Counted from the stretch's first letter, positions 49,598 through 60,408 are shown. The stretch: 64,000 nucleotides of DNA from Cylicocyclus nassatus (GCA_958299035.1 CATQJL010000079.1:434001-498000), one strand, 5' to 3'. Numbers and translations are program-made. Notes: a model not told the origin generated them from the letters alone.

Positions 49598-51349
49598 TAC
49601 AGTCTGCATAGAGATATGAAGGGGAGGAAGTCCGTGGTAATTGACCACTTATTGTTCATTGCTGGATTCTTCAAATCCAAAATGCTTCTAACGCCTTCCT
49701 CGCCGAGGATTCCTTCTCATGTGCCAAGATTAGGTATTTGATATCGAAATCCTCTCCACCATGCGAATCGTGCCTATGCTTGCCTAGAGGTGAAAACAAT
49801 GTTTTACGCCTTTTATCTACAAGATGTTCTTTTACGCGAGTACTAAGTGTTCTGCCAGTTTTTTCAACATGGATGGTGTTGCAGCTTAGACATTCTAACT
49901 AATATACTACTCCCATTTGTGCACAATCACCTATTTTGCCGTGCGGACAGACTACGCATCGATTTGTTATACAGGACCGATCGTAAAGTCTGCTTCGAAC
50001 TAACTGCTTTTTGATATTGTCACCTGGAATATCGACTAAAACAATATCGTTTTGCAGTTGTGCACATAAAATACATTTTCGAAATTCCGCACTGATGTTA
50101 TCAGAAATAAATGGAAGGCACAGTGGAAGCAACTTATTGTCGCGAATTTTGTTACCATTCGCCTGATGTTGATCACGCGACAAAGAATGATGACCGTTGC
50201 TGCAAACAATCTTGGAGGCCAGATCTCGCGACTCGCATCGTTCTCTTTCTCCGGAGCACATCTGCATAGCCGTTCTGAACATACTTTTGATCACCGCTTT
50301 TTTCGTAGATGGAGGATGCGCTGATTTAACATTCAAAAGGATTTTCTTCGAGCTTTCTTTGCGGTACTGTTTTAGGCTAGCAATACCATTGGATAATCTT
50401 ACTTGCGCGTTGAGGTAAGGCAGCCATCCATCGTATGGTGTTTCTCGTGTGAGCTTCATGTACTGCGACCACTGGTCCAAAATTTTGAAACATTCGTCTA
50501 TTTCGGACTGTGTTGATGTAGATATACAGCAGTCATCCATGCATCGGCAGTACATTAGCGGCATGCGGGCTAACACTGGTTCTTCGATCATTCATAAAAC
50601 AAATGGCGAGAACCGGCGCCAACCTCTGACCCATAGCCAATCCGCGTTTCTGGGCATAGTAAGTTGCAGTCCCAGACCATCTAAGGCCCCGGGTAGACTT
50701 CACGCGATTTGAATGCGACTGAATGGTGACGAGACAACTGTTACAACATCATTCCATGTCCATCAACTTGCATTCGGTTGTGATACTTTCCCAGTCCGAA
50801 ATTTTTTTGGCGATTAGATCGCGACCGTGAGTCGCGTAAAGTCTGTCCGGGGCCTAAAGATATTACACTTTAAACATTCGCTTATCAGGGTCATAGTCCG
50901 CTTTTTGCCAGGCCCAAAATTTCGCAGAAATTACTCTGTACGTTGTGGTGTCTGCTAGATGAGCTGTTGTTATTCGACAATCAAGTTCTTGAGGCATTAC
51001 TACGAATTCGCCCTCCTTATCGCTTACAGATAACCGTACCGTACCGTTCAGAATTAGCTCATGTATCTCTTAAACCTTGCCACTGTTTAGGTGTAAGGTT
51101 ATTCTGATGTTGATGTTTTGCTCTATTCAAATCCTCGAAAACATTAGAGCATAAGAGATGGAACTTCATATCTATCTCGGGAACGGGTGATGGTTCTTTG
51201 TAAAACGACCGAGGGAAGGGAATTGTCGGTAGTATTATGTTGTTGCATAGGTTCTGCCCGATTTGAAATTTTTTACTTCAAAATGTCATAACCTTATTGA
51301 GCATTCCTTGGCTATCAGATACATATTCAAACATATTGAAATTTATTAT
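49598..51349 (-). pseudogene. Penelope-like reverse transcriptase/GIY-YIG protein, left copy, broken
   Basis: A decayed copy of a Penelope-like retroelement protein on the minus strand. From high to low coordinates: an N-terminal part with SDKEGEFVV (RT motif region, about 51000), LAMGQRLAP (about 50610-50650), the catalytic box, a linker with CVVCPHG, and the GIY-YIG nuclease region with GKHRHDSHGG. The longest open stretch is 230 codons (49899-50591). Damage: the YxDD box reads CMDD (50532-50543); a TAG at 49899-49901 follows GVVY at the start of the nuclease; the YIG part is replaced by HVE; several stops and frameshifts lie in the N-terminal half. The 5' limit at about 51349 is where it meets the right copy. 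The family assignment is firm; the copy is inactive as read. Confidence 0.8.
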
Positions 51350-52363
51350 TGTTTTATGAGTAAGATCGAAGGACCAGTGTTAGCCCGCATGCCGCTAATG
51401 TACTGCCGATACATTGATGACTGCTGTATATCCACATCAACACAGCCCGAAATGGACGAATGTTTCGAAATTTTGAACCAACAGTCGCAGTACATAAAGC
51501 TCACACGAGAAACACCACACGACGGATGGCTGCCTTACCTCAACGCGCAAGTAGGATTATCCAATGGTATTGCTAGCTTAAAATAGTACCGCAAAGGAAG
51601 CTCGAAGAAAATCCTTTTGAATGCTAAATCAGCGCATCCTCCATCTACGAAAAAAGCGGTGATCAAAAGTATGTTCAGAACGGCTATGCAGATGTGCTCT
51701 GGAGAAAGAGAACGATGCGAGTCGCGAGATCTGGCCTCCAAGATTGATTGCAGCAACGGTCATCATTCTTTGTCGCGTGATCAACATCAGGCGAATGGTA
51801 ACAAAATCCGCGACAATAAGTTGCTTCCACTGTGCCTTCCATTTATTTCTGATAACATCAGTGCGGCATTTCGAAAATGTATTTTACGTGCACAAGCAAA
51901 AACGATATTGTTTTAGTCGATATTCCAGATGACAATATCAAAAAGCAGTTAGTTCGAAGCAGACTTTACGATCGGTACTGTATAACAAATCGATGCGTAG
52001 TCTGTCCGCACGGCAAAACAGGTGATTGTGCACAAATGGGAGTAGTATATCAGTTAAAATGTCTAAGCTGCAACGCATCTATATTGGAGAAACTGGCAGA
52101 TCACTTAGTACTCGCGTAAAAGAACATCTTGCAGATAAAAGGCGTAAAACATTATTTTCACCTCCAGGCAAGCATAGGCACGATTCGCATGGTGGAGACG
52201 ATTTCGATATCAAATGCTAAATCTTGGCACATGAGAAGGAAACCTCGGCGAGGAAGGCGTTAGAAGCATTCTGGATTTGAAGAATCCAGCAATGAACAAT
52301 AAGAACGAGTGTTTGGCAATTACCACGGACTTCCTCCCCTTCATATCTCTATGCAGACTGTAG
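51350..52363 (+). pseudogene. Penelope-like reverse transcriptase/GIY-YIG protein, right copy, 5'-truncated
   Basis: A second copy of the same family in opposite orientation, starting inside the RT domain (homology to the left copy begins at about TTGTTTTATGA) and therefore 5'-truncated. The catalytic box is intact as YIDD (51410-51421) within YCRYIDDCC. A CAG to TAG change gives a stop at 51584-51586. Frameshifts occur near 51895 and between LKCLSCN and YIGETGR near 52070. The nuclease keeps GVVY, YIGETGR, STRVKEHL and HRHDSHGG; the C-terminal part continues with KNPAMNNKNE to a stop at 52361-52363. It is not translatable as one protein. The copies are near identical, so the duplication looks recent relative to their decay. 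Confidence 0.8.
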
Positions 52364-52672
52364 ATCACTTATGTGCTTTTATGGTATAGTTCATTCTATC
52401 CGCCAAGACCATCACTTCCGGTGCGGAACCCCAAAAAGCGGTGTTCACAGGGTATGTTCATCTTCTGGCATAACAGTTTTTACGGTAAGAATGTTGAAAG
52501 AAGGTTGGGAACTAACAGGAGTGGAAACGGTACTTGATGGCTTCGTTCCACGGGTGACCTTTGAGCCATTTTCAGGCCTCTGAAGAAGACGAAAGGTATC
52601 GAAATGCTAGGCCGTGATTATAAATAAAGAACACTTAACAAACCTGTTTGGCACAGAAGCACTTATACTATA
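52364..52672 (+). mobile_element. 3' untranslated part of the right Penelope-like copy
   Basis: It matches the left copy's 3' region, with a conserved phrase CACTTCCGGTGCGGAACCCC, the degenerate hammerhead-like core, AATAAA near 52625, and the shared end CACAGAAGCACTT. Beyond about 52669 the sequence belongs to the adjoining foldback element. Confidence 0.7.
52580..52604 (+). ncRNA. Degenerate hammerhead-like core, right Penelope-like copy
   Basis: CTGAAGA (fits CUGANGA) is followed by AGAC-GAAAG-GTATC and GAAA. Stem II has lost pairing compared with the left copy, so this copy is probably not functional. Confidence 0.4.
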
Positions 52673-54257
52673 CTCTCAAAATTATTAAAATTGAATTAAC
52701 ATTTTAATTCATAATATCATTAGCATGATTATCAAAAACTTATTTGCATCAGTGAGGAGTACGTTGGAAATTTGCCGCCTATCGTTCGCTTCTGGGGAAC
52801 CACGAAATAGCCTGGAGAGAAATTCACATGTGAAGCCTATATATTATGTCAATAAGTTACGTAATTGCTTAATTGATAAATGAAACAACAAATGATGTTT
52901 GATGATCGGTGCATAATTGAATTTCATTCTTTTCAACAAGAAATAAATTTTTTTAAACGAGTTAGTAAGCCAGTAATTTAAAGGTGCTAACTGCAAGAAC
53001 GTTTGCTTCGGGACCGCCACACGACTTCTTCTATTTGCACATTTTTGAATTGCGCTTACGTTTCTTTGTATATTAGATGGCGGAATCCATGAAGAGTCAT
53101 TGTTCCAACTTTCAATATTATTTCTAAACTCTGACAGAGGTCTAACGTTTGCGTAGAAAAGCAGGTGCAATTCAATTCTGAAAGAACGACTACAACTACC
53201 TCTACCTGGCAGGAAAAGTCCCTCTTTTTTCTGACAAGCCGTATGTTTTCTGAAAGTGGATGGAAACTAGACTTGATCATACCTTCTCTGCTTCTATACC
53301 CTTACTAGAAAAATATTGTCATTTTTATTTTCCAACGCTGTAGACTCTTCGTGCTCTTCTACCAGCCGTAAAATCCGTCACTCCATATTATGTGTATACA
53401 GTCGCAAAGTGGACGACAGCCTTATAGAGTGCTAACTGCTAACCTTGTTCTCGATCTCTGGGCAACTTGGAGGCCTGAGAAATCATCACACTTTTTCAAA
53501 TACTATCTGATCCAGTACATACTTCCTTCATTCAATTTTATTCATCACATGAATTTGGAAGGCTAGATTATAGCTGAGTTTTCCTCTAAGATTATCTAAG
53601 TTTCTTACTTTTCTTCGACGGAAAACAAAATTTTTTTAGAATAGTTGAGCCATTAATTGTATACGGTTTCTCCACTGCTTGTATAGTGCTCTAACGTCGA
53701 AAAAACGCATTACTGGCTGTCCTTTGTCCTCCATGTCATCGTCCAAGTGGGCGAATTGTCGAAAACTCCGCGATCCTCATAGCTGTGGCACTTTGGCAGT
53801 AAGACTGACTTCAATTACGCTAACTAAGTTTTCGATGTAATAGGTGCTTTTGGTTGCACCTGCTTTTCTACGCAAACATTACGACCTCTGTCAGAACTCA
53901 GGAAGAATATTGAGTTGGAACAATGACTCTCTAATCAATCGATGACTCTTTATGGATCCCGCCATTCGTTTAAAAAGTTCATCCCTTGTTGAAAAGAATG
54001 AAATTCAACTTTGCACCAATCATCAAACATCACTGGTTATTTCACTTATTAATTCAGCAAATACGTGAGTACTTATTGACATTATACATAAAGACTTCAC
54101 ATGTAAATTTCTCTCCAGGCTTTTTCGTGGTAGCGAACAATAGGCAATTTTCGACGTATTTCTCACTAATGCAAATAAGTTTTTGATAATCATACTAATG
54201 ATATTATGAATTATGTTAGCAAATTTGATTTTAATAATGTCGATAGTTTTATAATTT
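52669..54257. mobile_element. 1.6-kb foldback element beside the Penelope-like pair
   Basis: The left arm (about 52669-53170) and right arm (about 53845-54257) are imperfect reverse complements. TAATATCATTAGCATGATTATC faces GATAATCATACTAATGATATTA (in segments), GAATTTCATTCTTTTCAAC faces GTTGAAAAGAATGAAATTC, and GCAGGTGCAA faces TTGCACCTGC. The right arm lacks a stretch corresponding to about 52955-53078. The frames found in the arms are mirror images and not genes. The outermost right end resembles the sequence flanking the left Penelope-like copy at 49219-49270. Superfamily unknown. Confidence 0.65.
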
Positions 54258-54496
54258 TGCTCAAAATGTTGACTTCTTAGTCTAAAGTCTCCCAGTCTTT
54301 CATGGCCGTGGGTGAAGGGGGTCAGCTGGGTTCCGATCCAGTGATGAAGAGGGTAGAAACACATTTTTCCCTTATCATATCTCACGTGCTATCACAATAA
54401 TAGGCTTCATTTTGCCCGCTACTATCCCACAGTGGTACTGCAGTAGTAGTACGATGGGTTCGTAAAAATCAAGAAGCTGATACTGACAAAACTGAT

Positions 54497-54803
54497 ATTA
54501 AAGGCAGTAGCTCGGGAAAACTGCAACTGCATCTTTTCTGTTTCACGCCAAAAACAGTTTTGGCTGCAGGAAACTGTAACACCACTCTTTTTGATGGCAA
54601 TTGGCTGATTGGCCCAAGCAGCCAATCGCGATTCGCCGCGGTAATCTCCTCTCCAGCCTCCTCAGCAATCTTCAGGGCGGGAACGCCATAGAAAGCACTT
54701 TTTTGACTTTTCAAGCACAGCACAGCAGCCTAAAGGATCCAGAAGGCCAAGATGGGACCGAAAGCGCGCAGTTGCAATTTTCCCGAGCCATTACCTTTAA
54801 GGA
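54497..54803. repeat. Inverted-repeat element, about 36-bp arms
   Basis: AAGGCAGTAGCTCGGGAAAA (near 54500) is mirrored by TTTTCCCGAGCCATTACCTT (near 54780) with a few mismatches; the arms extend through CTGCAACTGC/GCAGTTGC. The interior holds a smaller palindrome GATTGGC-CCAAGCA-GCCAATC near 54610. No coding sequence was recognised. Confidence 0.6.
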
Positions 54804-56509
54804 ACCCGAGACTATGCTTTGCGTGATCAGCATGTTACAAAACCTATATATCTAAGATTTCAGCCTCCAGGGCTGAAAATGCAAAAAATCAGTAAAGTAA
54901 AATTGATGATTTTTGATAAGCTAACCTGGGTCTCTTTCCGCCCCGCATCTCCTATGCATGTACGCTCGAGCTTCCAGAAACAGTATCGTTCTTTGGAAAA
55001 CTTGAGCTGCCTCCATACCTACCGTAACATTACATTACATACCCCGAGCCAGGGCCACTCTGGCTGGCGGTTCCTCTAGTACCCCGTTTCTTTTGCTAGA
55101 ACCCCGCAAAATTTTATCATAAACAGGCAAAGCTAGAGCTTCACGAAACTTACGACCCACCGATATAGTCGTATGTCGCGAATGAATGGGAATACATCGT
55201 GTAATAATTATAATATCGTGTTGAGGTTGTACACGATGAATGAATGGAGATACAAACATACTCGCGTAGCCAACTCATAGGTATTATATAAAATTTCGGA
55301 TACAGCGCAAACTGGTGATAGGGTAGAAGTAAGGCATCTTATGAAAAACGGACTGACGCGGTCGTACATATTCCCGGCCCTTGGTCTGATAATTGAATCC
55401 AAAAGGTTATAATGTGAACATGTGTATATTGGAGGTCTATATTCCTTCAGCATGAAGATCTTTACGCCCACGGTTGCACATGGTGTGGAACATCATGAAT
55501 TTTTGCGACCCCGAGTAACAGATTCTAGGAAAGAACAACGCAACCTGACATATTTATATACTCCAGAGCCTAGCTCGAGAGTACAAATGGACATCGGTAA
55601 GACGACTGAAATTGTCAATAACGATTTTCCTACTCGGTCCCGCCTGCTGCGTAGATTGTTCCTAAAGCCACTTCCACATTTATAATGTACCAAACTTCAA
55701 GTGTAGACAGCTTCACGCAAAAAGTTTTGATAAACTCATGTGAAATAGAAGTTTTGCCTACCTCAGGTGAGGTAGGTGGGCAATTGCCCACCTAACTGGA
55801 AAGAAATTATAAACGCCCTTTATCCACATAAATTCTTCATAATTTATTTTGTTTCTTAGTCCCTGTGTATACGCACCCCAAATTTTGTGAGACATCGTCA
55901 TCTGTGCGTTGCGAACGAATTCTCTTACTTTGTGACAGTAGGAAAATTACAGAAAAAAGCTCCACAACTTTGGTCAAATAAATTTTCCACGATGTACTGC
56001 ACTATGCTTCTCCTAGTCCATGCCCGTGTATACTCCAAATTCTTAGTCATATCGTTAAATGTGCGCTTTAACCGAGACAATTAATTACACCCCAAACAAA
56101 TTGGATTTTTGAAGACGACGCGCGAACAAGATCGTGTTTTTGCATGTCATCGTATTTTACAGTCAAGTAGCAACTTCCTAAGAATATATGTACATGTAAA
56201 CGTTTAGTTACGATATTCCCTTTTCTTTAAACCCTAAACGATTTCTAGAATGACATTTGCCCACCTCGTGCCGGGCCCTGGTATACCGTTGGAACAAAGA
56301 TAACAACATTAAACTAATCACTTGCAGCTCAAGTTGATGAAATTCAGATGTCATAATTCGCTAGTTTACTTAGAATGAGCTAAAACCTACAAAACTGTGG
56401 ACATCTTTTTGATACTCGTGCCTTGCTATCGCTTTGTCCACGGATGTATCAGCAAATGGAGATGGTGGAGGAAGAGAAATTCGATTATAACGATGCGAAG
56501 GAGGCATTT
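54804..56509. other. Intergenic stretch, no gene recognised
   Basis: Several frames of 60-87 codons occur on both strands without recognisable motifs. Local structures are a hairpin TTTCAGCC-TCCA-GGGCTGAAA near 54860 and the double palindrome at 55758-55793. No splice-consistent exon chain was found. Confidence 0.4.
55758..55793. repeat. Two overlapping perfect palindromes
   Basis: CCTACCTCA-GG-TGAGGTAGG (55758-55777) overlaps AGGTGGGCAATTGCCCACCT (55774-55793, a perfect 20-bp palindrome). Either could extrude as a hairpin, but not both at once because they share AGG(T). No role is known. Confidence 0.7.
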
Positions 56510-58964
56510 CTATAAAAACATCCGAAAATGTAGCTCAATTCGGGGTTCAGGTGAAGTGACCAGTAAAAACTGACCACTAAGTTGTTCTAGCACGTAGTAA
56601 GTTGCTTTCTCACAGAATTCCTCCTCATTTTTTGGAATGGGAAGCATTTTTGAACTCAATCTTATTTTTTCCGTTTGCGATTCAGGCCACATTTTTGACG
56701 CTAATTCGATTATAGTCGCCCAAATCAAGAACCTGGAACTGATACATCAAACACCTCCTTAAAAAAGGATAGCACTTACGTTTGATTTTCCACCAAAAGC
56801 TGCTCATCTTCGCCTTCTGTTGTTATCTCCTCTGGCACAACTGGGACGGCAACGAAATCATCATACAACGGAAGTATAAAACCTTTAACGCATATTTTGC
56901 TCCATAAAGGTTCCACCAGTTGCTGACACTGTAGTTATAAATAGAATTTAGAATGCACATCGTTTCGGCACTTATATGACAGTTCCACAGGAATCTACTC
57001 AGTGAAGGAAAGCAACCAGATGCTTGAGGTTTAGAAGATTTTCTACCGAAATTGAAGTTGGTAAGATTTTGAACTGTTTAGTAAAGGGCCTTAGAATTTC
57101 TACCGAAATTGAAGTTGGTAAGATTTTGAACTGTTTAGTAAAAAGCCTTAGCTAAGTTTACGCCAAAGTCATCTGCAAAAGGGTGAATTCAAAAGTGAGA
57201 AAACCGTATCAATAGTGAAAATGGTGCTGGTGACACTGCTCATCGAAAAGGGTGATCTGAAGATGAGTCAAAAGGGCGCTCCAGAGTAATTATAATAGAA
57301 AGGTCGAAAAATGATTTTATCATAGAGAAGAGCGAATTTTCGGCTCCAGACGTATTAAAGCACAATTTTGAATTTATTATCTTTAGACAACCCACACCGA
57401 TAGGCAGAGTGACAAGCGCGGTTTCTACCTTATAGAGCGATTTTCTCGCTTTGGAATTCATCCCTTCAACAGTCGCTAACGTCGATAAATGAATCAATGC
57501 ATCGATTCATTCAATCGCATTTCGTGCCATGAAAATGCTGAGATTAGTATTGGAGTGACTATATTAGCGTGCGAGCCCGACCTCCTAACGCGCAAAACTT
57601 TGGAAGCGTTGTGGATCAACGCCAGGAATCCAAAGATGAATCGGAAGGAAGAGTGCACAGCCGTCACCAATGAACTGGCGCCATATCAATACCTCTGTGG
57701 ATTTTGATATGAGGTCAGGTTATTCGAGCACTATAAAAAGGGAAGGAGGTATAGTTTGAGTATATGGTGGTCTAACACATCATCACATGTTATCGAAGGT
57801 GAGTCTTGGTTGCCCGATCTCCCTTTGCCATTGCCTCTCTCCAATTCAATTTTCGTCTTGAGCTAGAACCTTGGCGTTTATGAGAATGTTTTCACTTATG
57901 TTTTCGACTTGACGCTAGGCTTTGACGAAGGCGATCCCGCCAAAACGTTGGCCGTGAATAAAGTGTGTTAATACTTTGGTCGACGCTCAACAAGCTCAAT
58001 CGATTATCAACAATAGATGAATCAATTTACTTTCGCCATCATCCAGTTGTCCGAATGCAAAATCTGTTTCAACTCCGTAAGTCGGTTCTCTTTTGCATCC
58101 TTTGTAAAAGACTGCGTTGGTGGTTCCTTTTGTGGTGTATCAGCCACTACAAAAATGTTTGACGAAGCTAAATTACTTTAGAAATGCAAAAATTGAAACT
58201 ACCCAGTTGAGGTGATCCAGGAATACGATCAGCAGGTGAGAGCATTGGATGTAGACTTGGCGCATGCTGCAAAGGTTAGTATACTTTCTGTGCTAACGAT
58301 AAGATGCTACCCAAGCAGGGAGGACCGAGGGGCCTTTGCCATCCTCAAAAATGGATCGTTTGAAAATAACATACGAGCCATAGAACTGCGCATGTGATTC
58401 ACTTTTAGTGGTAGATTTGAAAAGAAAATTTCCAAAAATTAAAAAATTTTGACACTTTACCGCCTTGCCCTTTCTATCAAAATCATAAGGAAGAGCCCTG
58501 CAAAATTTTCTGCGGGCCTTAACCATGATTTTTTGAGAAAAAAAAGAGGCCGGCGGTACGCAAAAATATTTACGTAAAAATTATTACGCAACAATTATTT
58601 TGAAATCTTTTGAGCAAAATGAGTCATTCCCACGTTCAAAAAACCATTCAGCCACCGGCGCAAACTGTTTATGGTAGGAACATGTGGGAAGTAAATACCA
58701 TAAGCACGTCCTTATTACACGCGCAAACTATTTTGTAAGCAAACCTTTTCGATTGGAAGCAGATCTTCATACGTATCATCCAGCTCAAATAGATTTTGCG
58801 ATGAGGAGACCTGCTCCTCTTTTCTCAAGAAAGAGAGTTGACCTGAAGAAATCGGCTGGAGAAAAGAGCTAGACCGCTGCAGAAAACGACTAACATGCAA
58901 ACTCCTTCGAATCGTCAATTTCATCTACAGGATTTGTAACGAAATCGTTTACGATGATGTCCGT
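56510..58964 (-). CDS. Spliced host gene, 3' part (six exons), product not recognised
   Basis: Exons on the minus strand, in order: 58895-58964, 58745-58842, 58203-58266, 58031-58146, 56780-56928, 56510-56732, ending in TAG. Donors are GTTAGT, GTTTGC, GTAGTT, GTAAAT, GTAAGT; acceptors end in TTCTTCAG, TTTGCAG, TTTTTGTAG, ACTACAG, TTCCAG. Intron phases fit at every junction and no stop intervenes. The first three exons encode acidic, Ser/Pro-rich, probably disordered sequence (PVDEIDDSKEF, ELDDTYEDLLPIEK, HPMLSPADRIPGSPQL). Exon four has LTELKQILHSDNWMMAK, and the last two look folded (VEPLWSKICVKGFILPLYDD, FLIWATIIELASKMW). The first listed exon begins after an acceptor (TTACAG), so the start codon lies upstream and was not found. 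The 1.1-kb fourth intron holds a Penelope-like fragment. An additional exon in that intron cannot be excluded. Confidence 0.7.
57041..57154. repeat. 57-bp tandem duplication within an intron
   Basis: Two near-identical 57-bp copies starting TTCTACCGAAATTGAAGTTG at 57041 and 57098, differing at a few bases (GTAAAGGGCC against GTAAAAAGCC). It sits in the largest intron of the minus-strand gene. Confidence 0.85.
57505..57975 (+). pseudogene. Third Penelope-like remnant: C-terminus and 3' region, inside a host intron
   Basis: The plus-strand frame contains AEISIGVTILACEPD, RKTLEALWI, NPKMNRKEECTAVTNELAP and a stop near 57705. This parallels the C-terminal part of the right copy (RKALEAFWI, NPAMNNKNECLAITTDFLP), so it is the end of the same kind of protein from a more distant family member. 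The following sequence shares the 3' region layout: a GGTATAGTTTGAGTATATGG phrase, a hammerhead-like core at 57922 and AATAAA at about 57957. It is strongly 5'-truncated and lies antisense inside the fourth intron of the host gene. Confidence 0.65.
57922..57945 (+). ncRNA. Hammerhead-like core, third Penelope-like remnant
   Basis: TTGACGA, A, then stem II GGCG-ATCC-CGCC, then AAAAC, followed by GTTGGCCGTGAATAAA as in the left copy. The two conserved boxes each carry a substitution against CUGANGA and GAAA, but stem II is intact with a compensatory pair change relative to the left copy. Confidence 0.4.
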
Positions 58965-59618
58965 CTGTAACATTTGTATAAAAAGAAGAATTGAAACTCT
59001 TTTTGAAAAAGCATCCTTAGAAAACAGCGTCAGCTATTCTCCGCATTAGGTGTTGCTACTATTAAATTAGGTTATCTCATAATTAATGCACGTTTTTCTA
59101 ACCTCTTTTTAAGAGAGCTGATTCTCAAAGAAAAAACATTGTTCTCCAAAACCCTTCATAGTGTCGGAAAGACCGATTCCGCTAGTTTCTGATGTATGCT
59201 TTCGTTTTCGCAAATCTTTGTTGAAGCCGAAGTTCTATGCTTTCAAAGACAAGTAATTAAAATTTGAAATTCTCTCTCTTCACTCTCCTTTCTCTAAATC
59301 CATGAAGAGTAGACGGATTTTTTAAAAAAATATGCATAATGATTGCAAAGTTTTGTGCCACAAAACGCTTGTCTCTATGAGATTGTTGAAAAATTTCGAG
59401 CTGTGAAATCTTGTCTCAAACTTGGCTGGTCGCTGAGGCCCCTCTAAGCTGCATAAAAATTCTCAAGGAAAAAGCGACTGTATAAACTTCGCTATGTACA
59501 CGTAGAGTAGATCTAATGCAACTAACGTTAGAATAAACGCAGCATTTCATCGTCTTTTCGAAGAAAAAAAATTCAAAAAGTTTTAAAAAGGCAGTTTTTT
59601 AGGATCTTCCAAAATACT
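58965..59618. other. Upstream side of the host gene, exons not identified
   Basis: The first confirmed exon starts at an acceptor, so an upstream exon should lie here or further right. I could not find one with a donor in the required phase 0. The sequence is AT-rich with short frames only. Confidence 0.4.
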
Positions 59619-60086
59619 GACAAGGGAAGGGTAGTTGGATGCCGCGGCCATTCCTAATGATTTGTATACCAAAAAATGCGCCTTCGAATGCAAATTCTAA
59701 ATCTGTGTTCGAAGTCTGCGAAACGATCCTTTGAAGAAAGTTATGAACTTTTTTCCTTGAAAATTTAGCCTACTTTTGGATAGTAAAAATCACCAGATTT
59801 GATCTAGCCTACCGTTTGATGCTACTGAAGAAAATTTTAGACGTAGTAATATTTATTTAGACTATCTGGATCATACTCAGCATTTGGAAAGGAGAGAAAA
59901 TTTTTTTATTGATGATTTTGACCCTCCGCAGGTACGCAATTTTTTTAATGAAAAAAAATCATAACTCCATTCAGATTATCGTTTCGCAGATATGAAAGAC
60001 AGTCTACGAACCAGCATTCAAAAACGCATTTTTTGGTTTACAAATTATCATGAATGGCTACGGCATCCAAGTATCCTTCCCTTGTG
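59619..60086. mobile_element. Palindromic MITE-like repeat
   Basis: ACAAGGGAAGGGTAGTTGGATG (in parts, 59619-59642) faces CATCCAAGTATCCTTCCCTTG at 60064-60082, and ACCAAAAAATGCG near 59670 faces CGCATTTTTTGGT near 60030. Similarity runs inward through CTGCGAAACGAT/ATCGTTTCGCAG, giving arms of about 160 bp (about 59619-59780 and 59925-60086). No coding capacity and no clear target duplication. Confidence 0.7.
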
Positions 60087-60317
60087 AGAAAAATGGGTAC
60101 TTTTAGTTTTTTAGCAAATTTTTCTCACAGAAATAAGCCGTAAAATTCAAACTTCACTTCATCGCACAATCGCCCATCGGCTATATAATGAGCAAAGTTC
60201 GCGCGATCCTATTACATTTGAACAGAAGTTAGGCTCTCTCAAATTATAGGTGTTGTGTCCTCCACGTCGGACACGTCGACTCTTCGTCCTGAGGCAGCAC
60301 ACGAGAAACAGAGAATA

Positions 60318-60323
60318 TTTATT
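60318..60323 (-). terminator. LTR polyadenylation signal
   Basis: Minus-strand AATAAA about 55 bp downstream of the inferred transcription start, as expected for the R region of a compact LTR. Confidence 0.65.
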
Positions 60324-60400
60324 AGAAAATAATAGAACAGCCAAAAATAAGAGAGGCAGATGAGTGAACAGACGAACTGACAATGGCTAACAGCGAGCGC

Positions 60401-60408
60401 CTTTTATA
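60401..60408 (-). promoter_or_regulatory. LTR TATA box
   Basis: Minus-strand TATAAAAG, with TCAGTT (initiator-like) centred near 60378, about 27 bp downstream. This is the spacing expected of an RNA polymerase II core promoter and marks the probable start of the R region. Confidence 0.7.

Noticed and set aside
51263..51349. Plus-strand start of the right Penelope-like frame upstream of 51350.
   Set aside because: Sequence similarity to the left copy begins only at about 51350. The upstream codons are the reverse strand of the left copy's 5' part or unrelated sequence.
55768..55790. A let-7-family microRNA, since TGAGGTAGGTG matches the start of that family.
   Set aside because: The sequence sits inside two short palindromes with a 0-4 nt loop and not in the arm of a 60-70 nt hairpin. 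The rest of the mature sequence does not match.
57240..57497. An 85-codon minus-strand frame as an extra exon of the host gene.
   Set aside because: No acceptor and donor pair fits the phase-0 requirement on both sides, and no sequence motif supports it. RNA evidence would be needed.
57965..58274. A plus-strand exon pair joined at GTAAGT (58077) and CCCAG (58206) reading NLFQLLEVIQEYDQQ.
   Set aside because: The opposite strand carries exons at 58031-58146 and 58203-58266 that join in phase with four further exons on the minus strand. The plus-strand pair has no partners on either side, so it is probably a coincidence of antiparallel frames.
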